Positions 1 through 9,740 of a stretch of DNA of 64,000 bases are shown here, piece by piece. The first letter of the stretch is position 1. Every line of letters begins with the position of its first letter. Where the stretch lies: assembly GCF_001877035.1 (NCBI RefSeq), contig NZ_CP015756.1:3339001-3403000 (forward strand). The letters are read 5' to 3'. Below the pieces are notes generated by a model. The model saw nothing but the letters and a program-made list of their open reading frames with translations, did not search any database and was not told where the DNA came from. This stretch comes from Clostridium estertheticum subsp. estertheticum. Lineage in GTDB: Bacteria; Bacillota; Clostridia; Clostridiales; Clostridiaceae. A program made the position numbers and the translations under genes.

Positions 1-59
1 CCGCATTTATTTTAATCACCTTTGACAAACTTAAATCTTCTAAAATATTTATAATTTAT

Positions 60-330
60 CTATAAAAACTGATATATTGTTGTAGTTTCAAATTCTTCTC
101 CTTTATGAAAAGCGATGACTTAATGTTATCTATATTAATACTTTTGGGGTAAAACTGTGGTTCCATACAGAAACCTCCTCATTTTTTTTGTAAACAACTC
201 TAAACAACGAAACTAGTATTGCTCCATAATTTGTCACCTGTGCTTTCATTCCTTTTGAATTTTCAAGTGTAAATATATAGGCTTCTTTTTCTTCTTTCGT
301 CGCTCCAAATAACCCTCTTTTAATGTCCAT
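60..330 (-). pseudogene. galM (aldose 1-epimerase) remnant
   Basis: The minus strand keeps the first 43 or so residues of a galactose mutarotase (MDIKRGLFGATKE at the start, QVTNYGAILVSLF at the end). It then jumps to the family's C-terminal strands (QFYPKSINIDN, then KGEEFETTTIYQF before a TAG at 60-62), with a frameshift between the last two pieces. The central beta-sandwich with the catalytic His and Glu is gone, so the product cannot be active. Its ATG lies inside the last codons of the upstream GH4 gene (11-base overlap), so the two were translationally coupled parts of a sugar operon. The assignment rests on conserved end motifs read by eye. Confidence 0.7.
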
Positions 331-1708
331 TTTTCATTAACTCGATTACTACAGGATCTTTTGATGCCACGCCTTGTTTCTTTAACTCAGCTATCTTTTC
401 TTTAAATTGTGGAAGATATTTTTCATGTACTACCAATAATTCATCTAGTACTTGTTTTGCTTCACTTCCCTTTTGAACCAATGGATTTATTGTAAATGCT
501 TGTAATGCCATTCCATAATCCCCTAATAACGCAGCATTTATTGTACATTCTTCCATTGCTTTCATAATTTGAAGATGTCCTTTTTCAAATGAACCCATTT
601 CTCCCCATGCAATTGGTTCTGCTCCTTTATCAGAAATTCTACATGAAATTTCAACTATAGAATCTGAATTTAGACAAGGTATAGCTCCATTGTTTTGTGT
701 GCTTACTACCATATGAATTCCTTTGTTATTATATATTGCACTTATGCATTCACAAGCCGCATCACTATAAAATGCGCCGCCACGTTTATTAATTTCTTCA
801 GGCTTTTTATTTAAATCTGGGTTTTTATATATTTCAAAAAGAGATGCTTCCACTTCTTTCATTTGCTCAGCACGTGTTCCACCTTTTTTGAATTCCTCTA
901 TGCTGTGCTCAAGCATTTCTCTTTCTGCATAGTAATAACGATGATATCCACAAGGCAGTAAATTCATAGAATGTAATAATTCTAAGGAAAATTCAGCTTG
1001 AAAAATATTAGCTGGTGTCCCCCCATTTTTTTCATTAATATGATCTATTAACTGTCCAGTTACTTCATTTCCTTCTGTATCAAACACTTTATGCCAATGG
1101 AAATGATTTAATCCTGCAAATTGATAATTTAATTCTGAAGTTTCTTTTCTAATAACCTTTGGTTCGTTCATCATAGCTATAACTGGTACATTACATAAAC
1201 CAATACACTTTTTCCATCCGAAATGCTTAATTACAGCTTCCGTAATGATTCCACTAGGATTAGTAAAATTAATCAACCATGCCACTGGACACAATTCCTT
1301 CATGTCTTCAACAATTTCTCTTATTACTGGAATTGTTCTAAATGCTTTAAACATTCCACCAGCACCATTAGTTTCTTGTCCTAACATCCCATGTAATGAT
1401 GGTATTCTTTCATCTTTAATTCTTGCATCCAGTAAACCAACTCTAAATTGTGTTGTTACAAAATCTGCACCTTTTAATGCTTCTCTCCTATCTAAGGTTG
1501 TGAATACTTGTACATTATATGGTGTTGCATCCCACATACGTTGTGCAAGTTTTCCTATTATTTCTACTTTTTCTTTTCCCTCTTCAATATCTACTAGCCA
1601 AATTTCACTTATTGGCATTTCATCATATCTTTTAATAAAACCTTCCATTAATTCTGGTGTATAGCTGCTGCCCCCACCAATTGTTACTATTTTTATAGCC
1701 TTTCTCAC
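320..1708 (-). CDS. 6-phospho-alpha/beta-glucosidase, GH4 family
   Basis: Cytoplasmic NAD+- and metal-dependent hydrolase of phosphorylated disaccharides brought in by a PTS. The N-terminal Rossmann motif KIVTIGGGSSYTPEL starts near residue 6. A TNPSG segment lies near 150, and the family metal ligands are the Cys of GLCNVP (about C172) and the His of GLNHFHW (about H202). The length, about 462 residues, is normal for GH4. I choose the GTG at 1708, because GGAGGG lies 7 bases before it; an in-frame TTG at 1723 has no Shine-Dalgarno site. The IWLVDIEEGKEK region favours the 6-phospho-beta-glucosidase (LicH/CelF/BglT-like) branch, but the sugar is not certain. The galM remnant follows with overlap. 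No PTS gene is in the window. Confidence 0.85.
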   Translation of the reverse strand: MRKAIKIVTIGGGSSYTPELMEGFIKRYDEMPISEIWLVDIEEGKEKVEIIGKLAQRMWDATPYNVQVFTTLDRREALKGADFVTTQFRVGLLDARIKDERIPSLHGMLGQETNGAGGMFKAFRTIPVIREIVEDMKELCPVAWLINFTNPSGIITEAVIKHFGWKKCIGLCNVPVIAMMNEPKVIRKETSELNYQFAGLNHFHWHKVFDTEGNEVTGQLIDHINEKNGGTPANIFQAEFSLELLHSMNLLPCGYHRYYYAEREMLEHSIEEFKKGGTRAEQMKEVEASLFEIYKNPDLNKKPEEINKRGGAFYSDAACECISAIYNNKGIHMVVSTQNNGAIPCLNSDSIVEISCRISDKGAEPIAWGEMGSFEKGHLQIMKAMEECTINAALLGDYGMALQAFTINPLVQKGSEAKQVLDELLVVHEKYLPQFKEKIAELKKQGVASKDPVVIELMKNGH

Positions 1709-1982
1709 ACTCTTTCCCTCCAATCGATTTCACATTTCTTTTTTCAAAATGCTTTTGACTAAATTTTTTAAACGTTAGACTTTTATTATATTTATAATAT
1801 AGATGCTATAACCAAGTAACTCAATGGGATCAAGCTATTCTGGTCATTTTTTCTAAAAATTTTTAGTATTTTGATAATATATTGAAACTTTTTGATACTT
1901 TATATTATTCTTCACATATACAACTGCAAAAGCTCATCAGATTTTTTCTGATGAGCTTTAAAATAATTCAATATAATATATT

Positions 1983-2117
1983 TTATTTCTCTTCACTAAT
2001 ATTTCTATCATCAACAATTAAGTTTTACCTTAAGTTCATTAAACCCATCAATACCAATCTTTTTGCAAAAACGATGAATTGCAGATTTTGACACAAATGT
2101 TTTCTCGGCGAGATCTA
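1983..2117 (-). pseudogene. RpiR/MurR regulator remnant, middle deleted
   Basis: This stretch is a shortened copy of the regulator at 8129-8995. Bases 1985-2014 match its C-terminal codons (8131-8160) and bases about 2020-2117 match its helix-turn-helix coding region (about 8790-8881). About 630 bases between the two blocks are missing. Only DNA-recognition-helix codons survive (KTFVSKSAIHRFCKKIG type), with no SIS domain. It lies upstream of the GH4 gene in the same orientation, so an RpiR-type activator or repressor of the sugar operon probably once stood here. Confidence 0.75.
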
Positions 2118-2381
2118 ATCTATATACTTTTCTTGTCTTTCAGTTCTATTTTCCTTATTAATTTCATTTATTATTTTCCATACATCCTTTAATGCAAATT
2201 CAGTAACATGACTAAATAGTGGATGTCCAACATCATGTAGCAATGCACTAAGCCTTATTGCTTGAAATAAAATTACATATGTATTTATATATTTACTATC
2301 TACATTTATTGGAATAAAGCTATTATATTCTTGAGATATATGTAATTGTTTGTATGTCTTAAGAATATTTTCACCTGACAT
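2115..2381 (-). pseudogene. HD-superfamily hydrolase fragment
   Basis: An 88-codon open frame contains the HD signature RLSALLHDVGHPLFSHVTEF at about residues 43-62. This matches the dGTPase-like/SpoT-like HD family, whose members are far longer. Both ends are missing: the frame begins inside the domain and runs into the rpiR remnant at its 3' end. It is most likely a relic, although a short translated product cannot be excluded. Confidence 0.6.
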
Positions 2382-2540
2382 CCACCAGTATAGTGAAATA
2401 ATAAAATAAATATTTCGATATATTTAGCCCAGAATTCTAAAAAACTGACTTTGGTGCTAGCAAGCCTTTTTATTTGCTATATCGGACAAAATCTTATATA
2501 ATTTTCTTAACAGTTATATCTTTAAATGGGGATGGTTAAA

Positions 2541-3560
2541 ATGAAGCGAGATAATAATGAAATGCCAAACAAAAACATGACTCTGTTAGACAGATTGCAT
2601 TTTCTAAAAAAAAATCCAACCACTACTCAAAAACAATTACCTTGTGTAACATATAAGATAATGTTTTGTAGCGGAGTAGGTTTACTTACTGGCTATCCTG
2701 TTTTTCCAGGAGCAGAGCTTATATTGAATGAATATAAGGGAACAGCCTTTGATTTTAATCATGACCCTATGGATCAAGTTATGCAGATTAACTTTTGCCT
2801 TGAGGGACGGATGGGGTGGACTTTGCATAATGGTGATTGTCTTTACCTTGGAGCTGGTGATATTTCAATACATATGATGGATCATTGTGCCACATCTTCT
2901 ATGGCCCTCCCTTTAGAATATTATAAAGGATTTACCATTTTTCTGGATTTGGATGAATTTAAAAATCATTTGCCACAAGCGTTATGTTCAATAGGATACA
3001 ATCCTATTGAATTGAAATCAAAGTTTTGCGATGCCGGTCAGATTACTGTCCTGCCAGCCACTACAAAAATGGACACACTATTTTATCTTTGGGATACAGT
3101 GCCTAGCGCTTATCAATTGTCATATTTACAGCTTAAACTACAAGAATTATTGTTATTTTTAAATATATATGACTTATCAAAGTCTAAAGGTAAAGACCCA
3201 TATCCAGCTGCAATCATAAGCACGATTAAGAAAATGCATAAAAAACTAACTTCCGACTTAAAAGAACATCCGACAATAGAATTGCTTTCCAAAGATTTCT
3301 TAATTAACACCTCTACGTTAAAGAAAGCATTCAAATCAATTTATGGTCAGCCGATTGCCCAGTATATGAAGGATTATCGTATGCATCATGCTGCAAATCT
3401 ATTGTGCCAAACTACTATGACGGTAGGCGAAATTTCTGAGATGATGGGCTATGAAAGTCAGAGTAAGTTTGCCACCGCGTTTAAGAAAATCATGCAAATT
3501 CCTCCTGTAGAATACAGAACACGATACAAAATGGAAAATACGGATCTTCCGAAAACATGA
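2541..3560 (+). CDS. AraC-family transcriptional regulator
   Basis: About 339 residues. The C-terminal 100 residues form the double helix-turn-helix AraC domain (LSKDFLINTSTLKKAFKSIYG, then the second-helix signature ISEMMGYESQSKFATAFKK followed by PPVEYR). The N-terminal 200 residues form a less conserved sensing region with cupin-like strands (LEGRMGWTLHNGDCLYLGAGD). An earlier ATG at 2526 is in frame, but GGGGATGG sits at the right distance before the ATG at 2541, so I use the latter. There is no adjacent target gene on the same strand; the effector and regulon are unknown. Confidence 0.85.
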   Translation: MKRDNNEMPNKNMTLLDRLHFLKKNPTTTQKQLPCVTYKIMFCSGVGLLTGYPVFPGAELILNEYKGTAFDFNHDPMDQVMQINFCLEGRMGWTLHNGDCLYLGAGDISIHMMDHCATSSMALPLEYYKGFTIFLDLDEFKNHLPQALCSIGYNPIELKSKFCDAGQITVLPATTKMDTLFYLWDTVPSAYQLSYLQLKLQELLLFLNIYDLSKSKGKDPYPAAIISTIKKMHKKLTSDLKEHPTIELLSKDFLINTSTLKKAFKSIYGQPIAQYMKDYRMHHAANLLCQTTMTVGEISEMMGYESQSKFATAFKKIMQIPPVEYRTRYKMENTDLPKT

Positions 3561-3641
3561 TTCCATTCTGATATAAACTTATAAAAAATGAGGTATTTAT
3601 CAATCGTGTTGTTACATAAGTTTTTTATCATATTCTAAAAA

Positions 3642-5279
3642 TCATACATTAAAACTTGAAATATCATTTTTTAATTCAGATGATATAGTAACTATTTTTT
3701 GCGAAGTTATGGCTAATTCATTTGTTATAGCTGTTTGTTCTTCTGTCGATGCTGTTACCTCTTCTGAAAGAGCTGAAATTTCTTGTGATTTTGAAGCTAT
3801 ATTTTCAACTGTATTTAAAATCTTATTTCTGCTTTCCATTGTTCCTTTAAGTACTAAACGCACTTTATTAATTTCTTTAGAAATCTCATTTACTTTCTCA
3901 ATAGTTCTCTTAGATGAATTCGCAACATTATTAACCTCATTCCTACTTTCTTCCACCATCTTAGTTGCATGCTTTGTTGCAGAAGAAACAACTTCCGTTT
4001 CTTCTATTACCGTATTTATTAATTGAGTTATACTTTTTGATGAATTTAGAACTTCTTCTGCAAGTTTTCGTATTTCTTCTGCTACTACTGAAAATCCTTT
4101 TCCCGCCTCGCCAGCTCTTGCGGCTTCAATGGATGCATTTAAAGCCAAAAGATTAGTTTGACTAGCTACACCATTTATAACATCAACTATAGAATTAATT
4201 TGAAATATAGTTTTATCTAAATTATCTACTTTTGATTTTCCTATTAAAAATGAATTTAACATTTCATCAATAGTATTGGTTAATTTATTTACAGTATCTG
4301 CTCCTATATTTGTATCTTCTTTTATAGTATTTCCTATATCAGCTAATATAGTTAGTTCATTTTCAACATTATCTAAATCTACCGAAAAATTCTCTAATAA
4401 TCTAACTGCATCCTCTAAAGACTCTGTTTGTTTTATTCCTTCTTCAGATACACTTGTTACTGAAGAAGCAATCTCTTCACTAGATAATGCTACTGTATTT
4501 CCGCCCTCATTAATATTTTTAGATAAATCACTTAAACTTTCTGATATCACTTTAATTTTTCTAACAAGTTCTCTAATACTTTTTGTAGTTTCTTTACTGA
4601 CAGCTGCAAGTTTTCCTATTTCATCTTTACCTGTAACTTTATACTCAGCAGTTAAATCTCCCTCACCTATTTTTTCAATAGTCTCTTTAAGACTTTCTAT
4701 AGGCCTCGCAATTCGTTTGCCTATACATATTCCTGCAATGGCAGCTAGAATTAGAACTGTAATAGCATGGATTATACTTTTTATAATTGTATCTTTAATA
4801 GCTTTTTGCATACTATCAATAGAAATACCAACCGAAAGACTATACTCTACGCTATTTCCATCTTTAATAGGCATTCCTACATTATATGCTGATATTCCTT
4901 TCCACTCATAGATGTTTCCGCTTGTTTTCTCTTCAAATACACTTCCTAGTTCATTCGAATTAATTTTTTGGCCAATAGAATTCTTTGATGTTCCTGCAAC
5001 AAGGGTTTTATCTTTTGACACTACATCAATATAACATAATTGCCCATCAGAATAATCGTATATACCATCTAATATATCCTGTATTTTATCTATATTTTTT
5101 ATTCCTGTTTTCTCAATGCTCGCTCTTATATTATTTGCCAAAGTAATTCCATCAGCTTTCATTTGATTTTGTATTCCATTTATCATTTGATGTGTAAGGA
5201 AAGATGTACAAGTCAAAATTATTATTGCTGCAATTAAAACAAAGTTAAAAATCAATCTTTTTCTTATAGAACTAAACAT
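3642..5279 (-). CDS. Methyl-accepting chemotaxis protein
   Basis: Membrane chemoreceptor of about 545 residues. TM1 lies at about residues 8-30. An extracytoplasmic sensor (single-Cache-like, [19 protein letters not shown]) follows, then TM2 at about 165-185, a HAMP domain ([21 protein letters not shown]) and a long signalling coiled coil. The coiled coil contains the conserved tip [20 protein letters not shown] and [12 protein letters not shown]. No C-terminal CheR-binding pentapeptide is seen. The ATG at 5279 follows GGAGGATTAT; an upstream GTG lacks such a site. The ligand cannot be told from sequence. A decayed MCP tail also lies at 37.0-37.4 kb. Confidence 0.93.
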   Translation of the reverse strand: MFSSIRKRLIFNFVLIAAIIILTCTSFLTHQMINGIQNQMKADGITLANNIRASIEKTGIKNIDKIQDILDGIYDYSDGQLCYIDVVSKDKTLVAGTSKNSIGQKINSNELGSVFEEKTSGNIYEWKGISAYNVGMPIKDGNSVEYSLSVGISIDSMQKAIKDTIIKSIIHAITVLILAAIAGICIGKRIARPIESLKETIEKIGEGDLTAEYKVTGKDEIGKLAAVSKETTKSIRELVRKIKVISESLSDLSKNINEGGNTVALSSEEIASSVTSVSEEGIKQTESLEDAVRLLENFSVDLDNVENELTILADIGNTIKEDTNIGADTVNKLTNTIDEMLNSFLIGKSKVDNLDKTIFQINSIVDVINGVASQTNLLALNASIEAARAGEAGKGFSVVAEEIRKLAEEVLNSSKSITQLINTVIEETEVVSSATKHATKMVEESRNEVNNVANSSKRTIEKVNEISKEINKVRLVLKGTMESRNKILNTVENIASKSQEISALSEEVTASTEEQTAITNELAITSQKIVTISSELKNDISSFNV

Positions 5280-5356
5280 ATAATCCTCCACCTCTGTTGT
5301 CTTTCGAACTATTTTATCATGAAATAGTCCTTTTGAAGTTACATATACTTTCCATC

Positions 5357-5656
5357 TTATTCTTCAATATGTTCGATTCCCTGCGAGATAATTGCTCTTA
5401 CATGATTATCTGCCAGAAAATAAATAATGAATTTCCCTTCTCTTCGGCTTTTTATGAGTCTGCTTTCTTTTATAACCCGTAATTGGTGTGATATGGCTGA
5501 ATGGCTCATTTCAAGAGCCATTGCCAAATCACCCACAGAACTTTCTTCTAGAAAAAGATAATGTAGTATCCTTATCCTAGTAGTATTTCCAAATACTTTG
5601 AATAAATCTGCGATGCGATAGGATTCTTCTAATAAATCTGTATTTTCTTTTATCAA
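5357..5656 (-). CDS. SmtB/CzrA-type ArsR-family zinc-sensing repressor
   Basis: 99-residue winged-helix metal sensor that would release the efflux operon when Zn(II) or Cd(II) binds. The DNA-binding helix is [20 protein letters not shown]. The C-terminal helix carries D-N-H, then His eleven residues later, then Glu three further on ([17 protein letters not shown]). That is the alpha5 zinc site pattern known from SmtB (Asp, His, His, Glu). The N-terminal Cys pair used by CadC is absent. The start is a TTG at 5656 preceded by GGAGGGG; the open frame continues upstream only because it overlaps the ATPase end. It is the last gene of the operon, 26 bases after the ATPase. Confidence 0.85.
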   Translation of the reverse strand: MIKENTDLLEESYRIADLFKVFGNTTRIRILHYLFLEESSVGDLAMALEMSHSAISHQLRVIKESRLIKSRREGKFIIYFLADNHVRAIISQGIEHIEE

Positions 5657-5682
5657 AATCTTCCCCTCCGCTTCAACTTTTC

Positions 5683-7566
5683 CTATAGTTTTTTTGTAAA
5701 TAGCGCACGAATTGCATTTAATATCGCAATAATCATAACTCCCACATCGGCAAAGATAGCAAGCCACATATTTGCAATACCTATCGCTCCAAGTACCAGA
5801 CAAATCAACTTAATACCAATCGCAAACCATATATTCTGATGCACAATTCTAAGGCATTTACGTGAAATCTTAATAGCTTTGACAATCTTTAGTGGATCAT
5901 CATCCATAAGAACCACATCTGCTGCTTCAATTGCTGCATCAGAACCCATGGCCCCCATCGCAATACCAATATCTGCTCTTGTCAATACTGGCGCATCATT
6001 GATACCATCACCTACAAATGCCAGCTTTGCTTTATCCAACTTCAAAGACAAAAGTTCCTCAACCTTTGACACTTTGTCAGCAGGGAGTAATTCGCTATAT
6101 ACCTCATCCAGTCCTAAATATCCTGCTACCTGGTCTGCAACTCTCTTTGAATCTCCTGTCAATATGATCGTCTTTTCTACTCCAGCAGCCTTTAATGCTG
6201 CAATAGCTTCTTTTGAATGTGGCTTTACAATATCTGAAATGATTATATGTCCCGCGTATTCTTCATTCACAGCCATATGAATGATTGTTCCTACATCATG
6301 ACACTCCATGTACTTAATACCAAGTTTCTTCATCAACTTCGCATTTCCTGCTGCTACGGTAGTTCCATCTACTTTTGCGGTAACACCATTTCCACTGATT
6401 TCCTGAATATCTGTGACCCTTGAGCGGTCAATCTCCTTACCATAAGCATGCTGTAAACTCTTACTAATTGGATGAGAAGAGGCACTCTCTACAAGAGCCG
6501 CATACTCTAACAGCATTTTCTCCTCCATCTTATTGTGATGTACACCATTTACCTCAAATACACCCTGAGTCAAAGTTCCTGTCTTATCGAAAACGACATA
6601 TTTCGTTTGTGCTAAAATCTCCAAATAATTAGAACCTTTTACAAGAACACCTTCTTTGCTTGCTCCACCGATACCCGCGAAAAAGCTTAGCGGGATGCTG
6701 ATTACAAGAGCACATGGACAGCTGATTACAAGGAAGGTCAATGCACGGTAAATCCATGTTCCCCAATCAGCGCCAAGTCCCATACCAAACATGCGGACAA
6801 GTGGTGGAATAATTGCAAGTGCAATTGCGCTATATACAACTACAGGTGTGTAAATTCTTGCAAATTTTGTGATAAAGTCCTCTGATTTTGACTTTCGAGA
6901 ACTTGCATTCTCCACAAGCTCAAGAATCTTGGATACTGTGGATTCGCCAAATTCCTTGGATGTCTTAATCTTAAGCACGCCAGTTATATTTATGCATCCG
7001 CTGATGATTTCATCGCCTACACTCACTTCACGAGGAAGGCTTTCACCTGTTAACGCGCTGGTGTTAAGACTAGAGCTTCCCACTACAACTGTTCCATCAA
7101 TTGGAACCTTCTCGCCAGGCTGTACAACAACAACTGAACCAATTCCAACTTCATCTGGATCAACCTGCTCTAGCTTTCCATTCTTCTCAATATTAGCATA
7201 ATCTGGGCGTATATCCATAAGACTACTGATATTTCTACGACTTTTACCGACCGCATAACTCTGGAACCATTCGCCAATCTGGTAAAACAACATAACTGCA
7301 ATTGCTTCCATATAATCGCCATCCTCGTATATCGCAAGCGCCATGGCCCCTATCGTTGCTATCGCCATCAAAAGACTTTCATCAAATGCTTGTCCGTTCT
7401 TAATTCCTTTTATAGCTTTAATCAAAATGTCATAACCAATAATAATATATGGAATTAGATATAACAGAAATCTCGTAGCACCTTTCGCTGGTATAAAATT
7501 CAATGCAATCATAAGAACAGTTGCTACAATGATTCTTACTAACATCTTTTTCTGCTTCTTATTCAT
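5683..7566 (-). CDS. Zn/Cd/Pb-translocating P1B-type ATPase
   Basis: Membrane pump exporting Zn2+/Cd2+ with ATP, about 627 residues from the ATG at 7566 (AGAAGGAAT before it). Membrane helices are followed by the actuator loop TGES (about 173-176), the transport-site SCPCALV (Cys283-Pro284-Cys285), the phosphorylation motif DKTGTLT (Asp327), SSHPISKSLQHA (HP motif) and GDGINDAPVL. The C-terminus ends in two helices. The usual N-terminal HMA domain is absent and is supplied as a separate protein encoded upstream (7710-7928). G+C looks clearly higher here than in the flanking genes, which suggests transfer. A decayed paralogue lies at 17.9-19.0 kb. Confidence 0.93.
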   Translation of the reverse strand: MNKKQKKMLVRIIVATVLMIALNFIPAKGATRFLLYLIPYIIIGYDILIKAIKGIKNGQAFDESLLMAIATIGAMALAIYEDGDYMEAIAVMLFYQIGEWFQSYAVGKSRRNISSLMDIRPDYANIEKNGKLEQVDPDEVGIGSVVVVQPGEKVPIDGTVVVGSSSLNTSALTGESLPREVSVGDEIISGCINITGVLKIKTSKEFGESTVSKILELVENASSRKSKSEDFITKFARIYTPVVVYSAIALAIIPPLVRMFGMGLGADWGTWIYRALTFLVISCPCALVISIPLSFFAGIGGASKEGVLVKGSNYLEILAQTKYVVFDKTGTLTQGVFEVNGVHHNKMEEKMLLEYAALVESASSHPISKSLQHAYGKEIDRSRVTDIQEISGNGVTAKVDGTTVAAGNAKLMKKLGIKYMECHDVGTIIHMAVNEEYAGHIIISDIVKPHSKEAIAALKAAGVEKTIILTGDSKRVADQVAGYLGLDEVYSELLPADKVSKVEELLSLKLDKAKLAFVGDGINDAPVLTRADIGIAMGAMGSDAAIEAADVVLMDDDPLKIVKAIKISRKCLRIVHQNIWFAIGIKLICLVLGAIGIANMWLAIFADVGVMIIAILNAIRALFTKKL

Positions 7567-7602
7567 ATTAATTCCTTCTTTCTTTTTGAAATTATCAATT
7601 AA

Positions 7603-7626
7603 ATATATGAACAATTGTTCATATAT
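7603..7626. promoter_or_regulatory. Perfect 24-bp palindrome, probable SmtB/CzrA-type operator
   Basis: A perfect 24-base palindrome centred on AATT, containing TATGAACAA and its mirror TTGTTCATA, sits 37 bases upstream of the ATPase ATG. TGAA-N-TTCA dyads of this kind are the known operator form of SmtB/CzrA/CadC repressors. It would let the repressor encoded at 5357-5656 control an internal promoter between the HMA gene and the pump. Confidence 0.65.
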
Positions 7627-7709
7627 AAGTCTCTTTTTTTGCACCCCTCTGGCCTAGCCAAATATAAGGGTGCATACAAATATGTCATATTATTTTTTAT
7701 CCAATTGAA

Positions 7710-7928
7710 TTAAAGGAAGATTTCACAGTCATCTTCTACCTTTTTACAGTTAGTGCGGACTTCTTTCATAACAGCTTTTGCTTCCTGTCCTTCTTTAAAC
7801 TCAACATTCATTTTGAGTGTCATAAAGTTTACAGTACAATCTTTTACACCTGCTGTATTTTTTGCAGCATCCTCCATTTTATTTGCACAGTTTGCACAGT
7901 CTACATCAATCTTATAACTCTTTTTCAT
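7710..7928 (-). CDS. Stand-alone heavy-metal-associated (HMA) domain protein
   Basis: 72-residue ferredoxin-like metallochaperone. The MxCxxC-type loop reads DCANCANKME, with Cys11 and Cys14 (numbered from the ATG at 7928). The Cys pair of NCKKVEDDCEIFL lies near the end. It precedes the pump, which has no HMA domain of its own, so it likely delivers or buffers metal for it. The start follows AGAGGAGC by about 11 bases; an upstream in-frame TTG is possible. Confidence 0.85.
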   Translation of the reverse strand: MKKSYKIDVDCANCANKMEDAAKNTAGVKDCTVNFMTLKMNVEFKEGQEAKAVMKEVRTNCKKVEDDCEIFL

Positions 7929-7970
7929 AGTAATATTAGCTCCTCTCAACAATTATTTTTCGTATATTCA

Positions 7971-7988
7971 ATTAAACACTTGTTTAAT
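7971..7988. promoter_or_regulatory. Inverted repeat upstream of the metal-efflux operon
   Basis: ATTAAACA and TGTTTAAT flank a 2-base centre, 43 bases upstream of the HMA gene start. The dyad shape and position fit a second ArsR-family operator at the main operon promoter. It differs in sequence from the 7603-7626 palindrome, so it may bind the same repressor less tightly or another factor. Confidence 0.5.
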
Positions 7989-8128
7989 CGTTAACTATAA
8001 TTTACCGTAATCATTATAATAAGTCAATAGAGTAGATAATAATACTTCCATTTGGATAAAATCAATTTCCAAATGGAGCAACTCAAGAGGTACTAATGAT
8101 TAGCAATTCTTCATGGACGGAATAGTTT

Positions 8129-8995
8129 TTATTTCTCTTCGCTAATATTTCTATCATCAACACTGCTTTCAACTTCTTGAATATAATCCAGATTTTTTTC
8201 ATAATCCATTTTAAAAATACAGCTAAAAATCACATCTAACAAATATTGCATTGCAATATGTGATGAAAATTGGGATATTCTATTTCTTAAATTTTCTCTA
8301 TCGCTTATATACAAATTGTGTTTTATATAATTTGATGCAACACTTTTCCCAAGCCTTCCTATCCAAATTATCTCAATACCTCGTCTATGTAATATTTCTG
8401 CAATAGAAGGTAAAAACGTTGCTTTTCCTGAATATGATATAATTATAGCCACATGACTTTTTTTAGATGCTGTTGCAGTGCAACGCTGATCATAAAATGA
8501 TTCGGGACAGCAAACCATTCTTCCAATTGCACGCATTTTATCTTGAAAATTTTCTGCAACATTAATATTGTGTGCATGGGTATATATATCTATAATATCT
8601 GCATTATGTAATAATTTAACCGCTTTATTTAATTCCAGTAAATTTATAGAATTGTATGTGTCAGCTATTGATGCTTCATATAATTCCAGTAACTTCTGAG
8701 CTAATATTCCTTGACTATCGTCAGGTAAAAATGGGAAATTCACATCAATCTGATTATCAGCTTTATTTTCTACTGCAATGTCTTGAACAAGTTTTACCTT
8801 AAGTTCATTAAACCCATCAATACCAATCTTTTTGCAAAAACGATGAATTGCAGATTTCGACACAAATGTTTTCTCTGCGAGCTCTCGAATTGATAATTGG
8901 TCAATTTGATATTTATTTTTCATTATATATTGCCCTAACTGATTTTCAGTCGGTGTTAGATTATCACAGCATTTAATCATATTTTCTATAGTCAT
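8129..8995 (-). CDS. RpiR/MurR-family sugar-phosphate-responsive regulator
   Basis: 288 residues. The N-terminal RpiR helix-turn-helix (LTPTENQLGQYIMKN, then SIRELAEKTFVSKSAIHRFC) is followed by a SIS sugar-phosphate-binding domain from about residue 110 (HNADIIDIYTHAHN, then HVAIIISYSGKA). GGAGGT precedes the ATG. Regulators of this type control amino-sugar or phospho-glycoside genes, but none is adjacent here. The deleted copy at 1983-2117, beside the GH4 gene, suggests the two loci arose by duplication and that this protein may act on the GH4 gene in trans (inference). Confidence 0.88.
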   Translation of the reverse strand: MTIENMIKCCDNLTPTENQLGQYIMKNKYQIDQLSIRELAEKTFVSKSAIHRFCKKIGIDGFNELKVKLVQDIAVENKADNQIDVNFPFLPDDSQGILAQKLLELYEASIADTYNSINLLELNKAVKLLHNADIIDIYTHAHNINVAENFQDKMRAIGRMVCCPESFYDQRCTATASKKSHVAIIISYSGKATFLPSIAEILHRRGIEIIWIGRLGKSVASNYIKHNLYISDRENLRNRISQFSSHIAMQYLLDVIFSCIFKMDYEKNLDYIQEVESSVDDRNISEEK

Positions 8996-9146
8996 AATTA
9001 CCTCCTAATTCACCTTAAATATTAATAAAATTATACATAGCAGATCTAGAGAAATATTTTCCTCTTTTTCTTTTCATACTATCATCCTTTCTATTCTATA
9101 GCAATATACAATATTTATTAACAATTTCTTTTTCTATTTCTTCATT

Positions 9147-9312
9147 TCCTCTCAAGAATTAAATAAGACCATTAAGAATCTTGAAGCTGAATTAGGAGTA
9201 TAATTATTTACACGTGCAGCTCATGGAGTTGAACCGACAGTACCTGCACATAACTTAAAACGAAGAGCTAAAATTATTATTTCAGAGTTTGAAAATATAA
9301 AAAATGATATGC
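9147..9312 (+). pseudogene. LysR-family regulator remnant
   Basis: The plus-strand frame reads SSQELNKTIKNLEAELGV, then a TAA, then LFTRAAHGVEPT and RRAKIIISEFENIKNDM. This is the LysR helix-turn-helix followed by the first part of the linker helix. An internal stop, a missing start region and an abrupt end at the group II intron boundary show that the gene is dead. It is distinct from the intact LysR at 9844-10764 on the other strand. Confidence 0.65.
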
Positions 9313-9740
9313 GTGCGACACGTTGCAACTTGAAAAGAGTTGCCTAAACTGAATAAGTTTAAGAACTGATGGCATTGAAAAGTCAAATGAAGGTGTAACG
9401 CCTTGAAGGGCTTTCTCTGATACTCCGATATGTGTCTTATTTATTAAGAAATGAGAGATATAAAGCTCGGTGAAGTCGATTGAGAATACACCCTAATGCT
9501 GTGCATATGCAGAGTAAATGAACAGCGAAGCAGAGGTGGTTGTGTGTACGATAGATCGGGAGTCCATAAAATACTCATGGTAAGAATGTTCCTTAGGAAC
9601 TAACAAAATTCCGAATGTAAGGGTCTATACTATGTATCTAATCATGGAATATAAAGTAAATAAAATAGCATAAGAGTAACTGCATTGAAATGATACTTTA
9701 AGTGGCTTAAGAAGAACAATTTATCATTACAAAATTTGGT
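9313..9740 (+). mobile_element. Group II intron 5' fragment (domain I region)
   Basis: GTGCGACACGTTGC at 9313 is the classic bacterial group II 5' splice-site sequence (GUGYG). The roughly 400 bases after it look like structured domain I RNA (for example GAACAGCGAAGCAGAGGTGG and GATCGGGAGTCC) rather than coding sequence. No maturase/reverse transcriptase frame and no domain V motif are found, so the element is truncated and cannot splice or move on its own. It interrupts the LysR remnant just after the codons for NDM. The 3' limit is approximate. Confidence 0.6.

Noticed and set aside
1245-1664. Plus-strand open frame of 139 codons opposite the GH4 gene
   Set aside because: It is antisense to a clear family protein, has no ribosome site and shows no recognisable domain.
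1882-2091. Plus-strand open frame near the rpiR remnant
   Set aside because: It lies antisense to the rpiR remnant and has no ribosome site.
4276-4911. Long plus-strand open frame opposite the chemoreceptor
   Set aside because: It is low-complexity, rich in Ser and Ile, and an antisense shadow of the coiled-coil coding region.
5657-5803. N-terminal extension of the ArsR regulator (Cys-rich MSGTWSDRYCKYVACYLC)
   Set aside because: It is translated from the ATPase 3' end in another frame. The TTG at 5656 has a strong ribosome site and gives a normal-length regulator.
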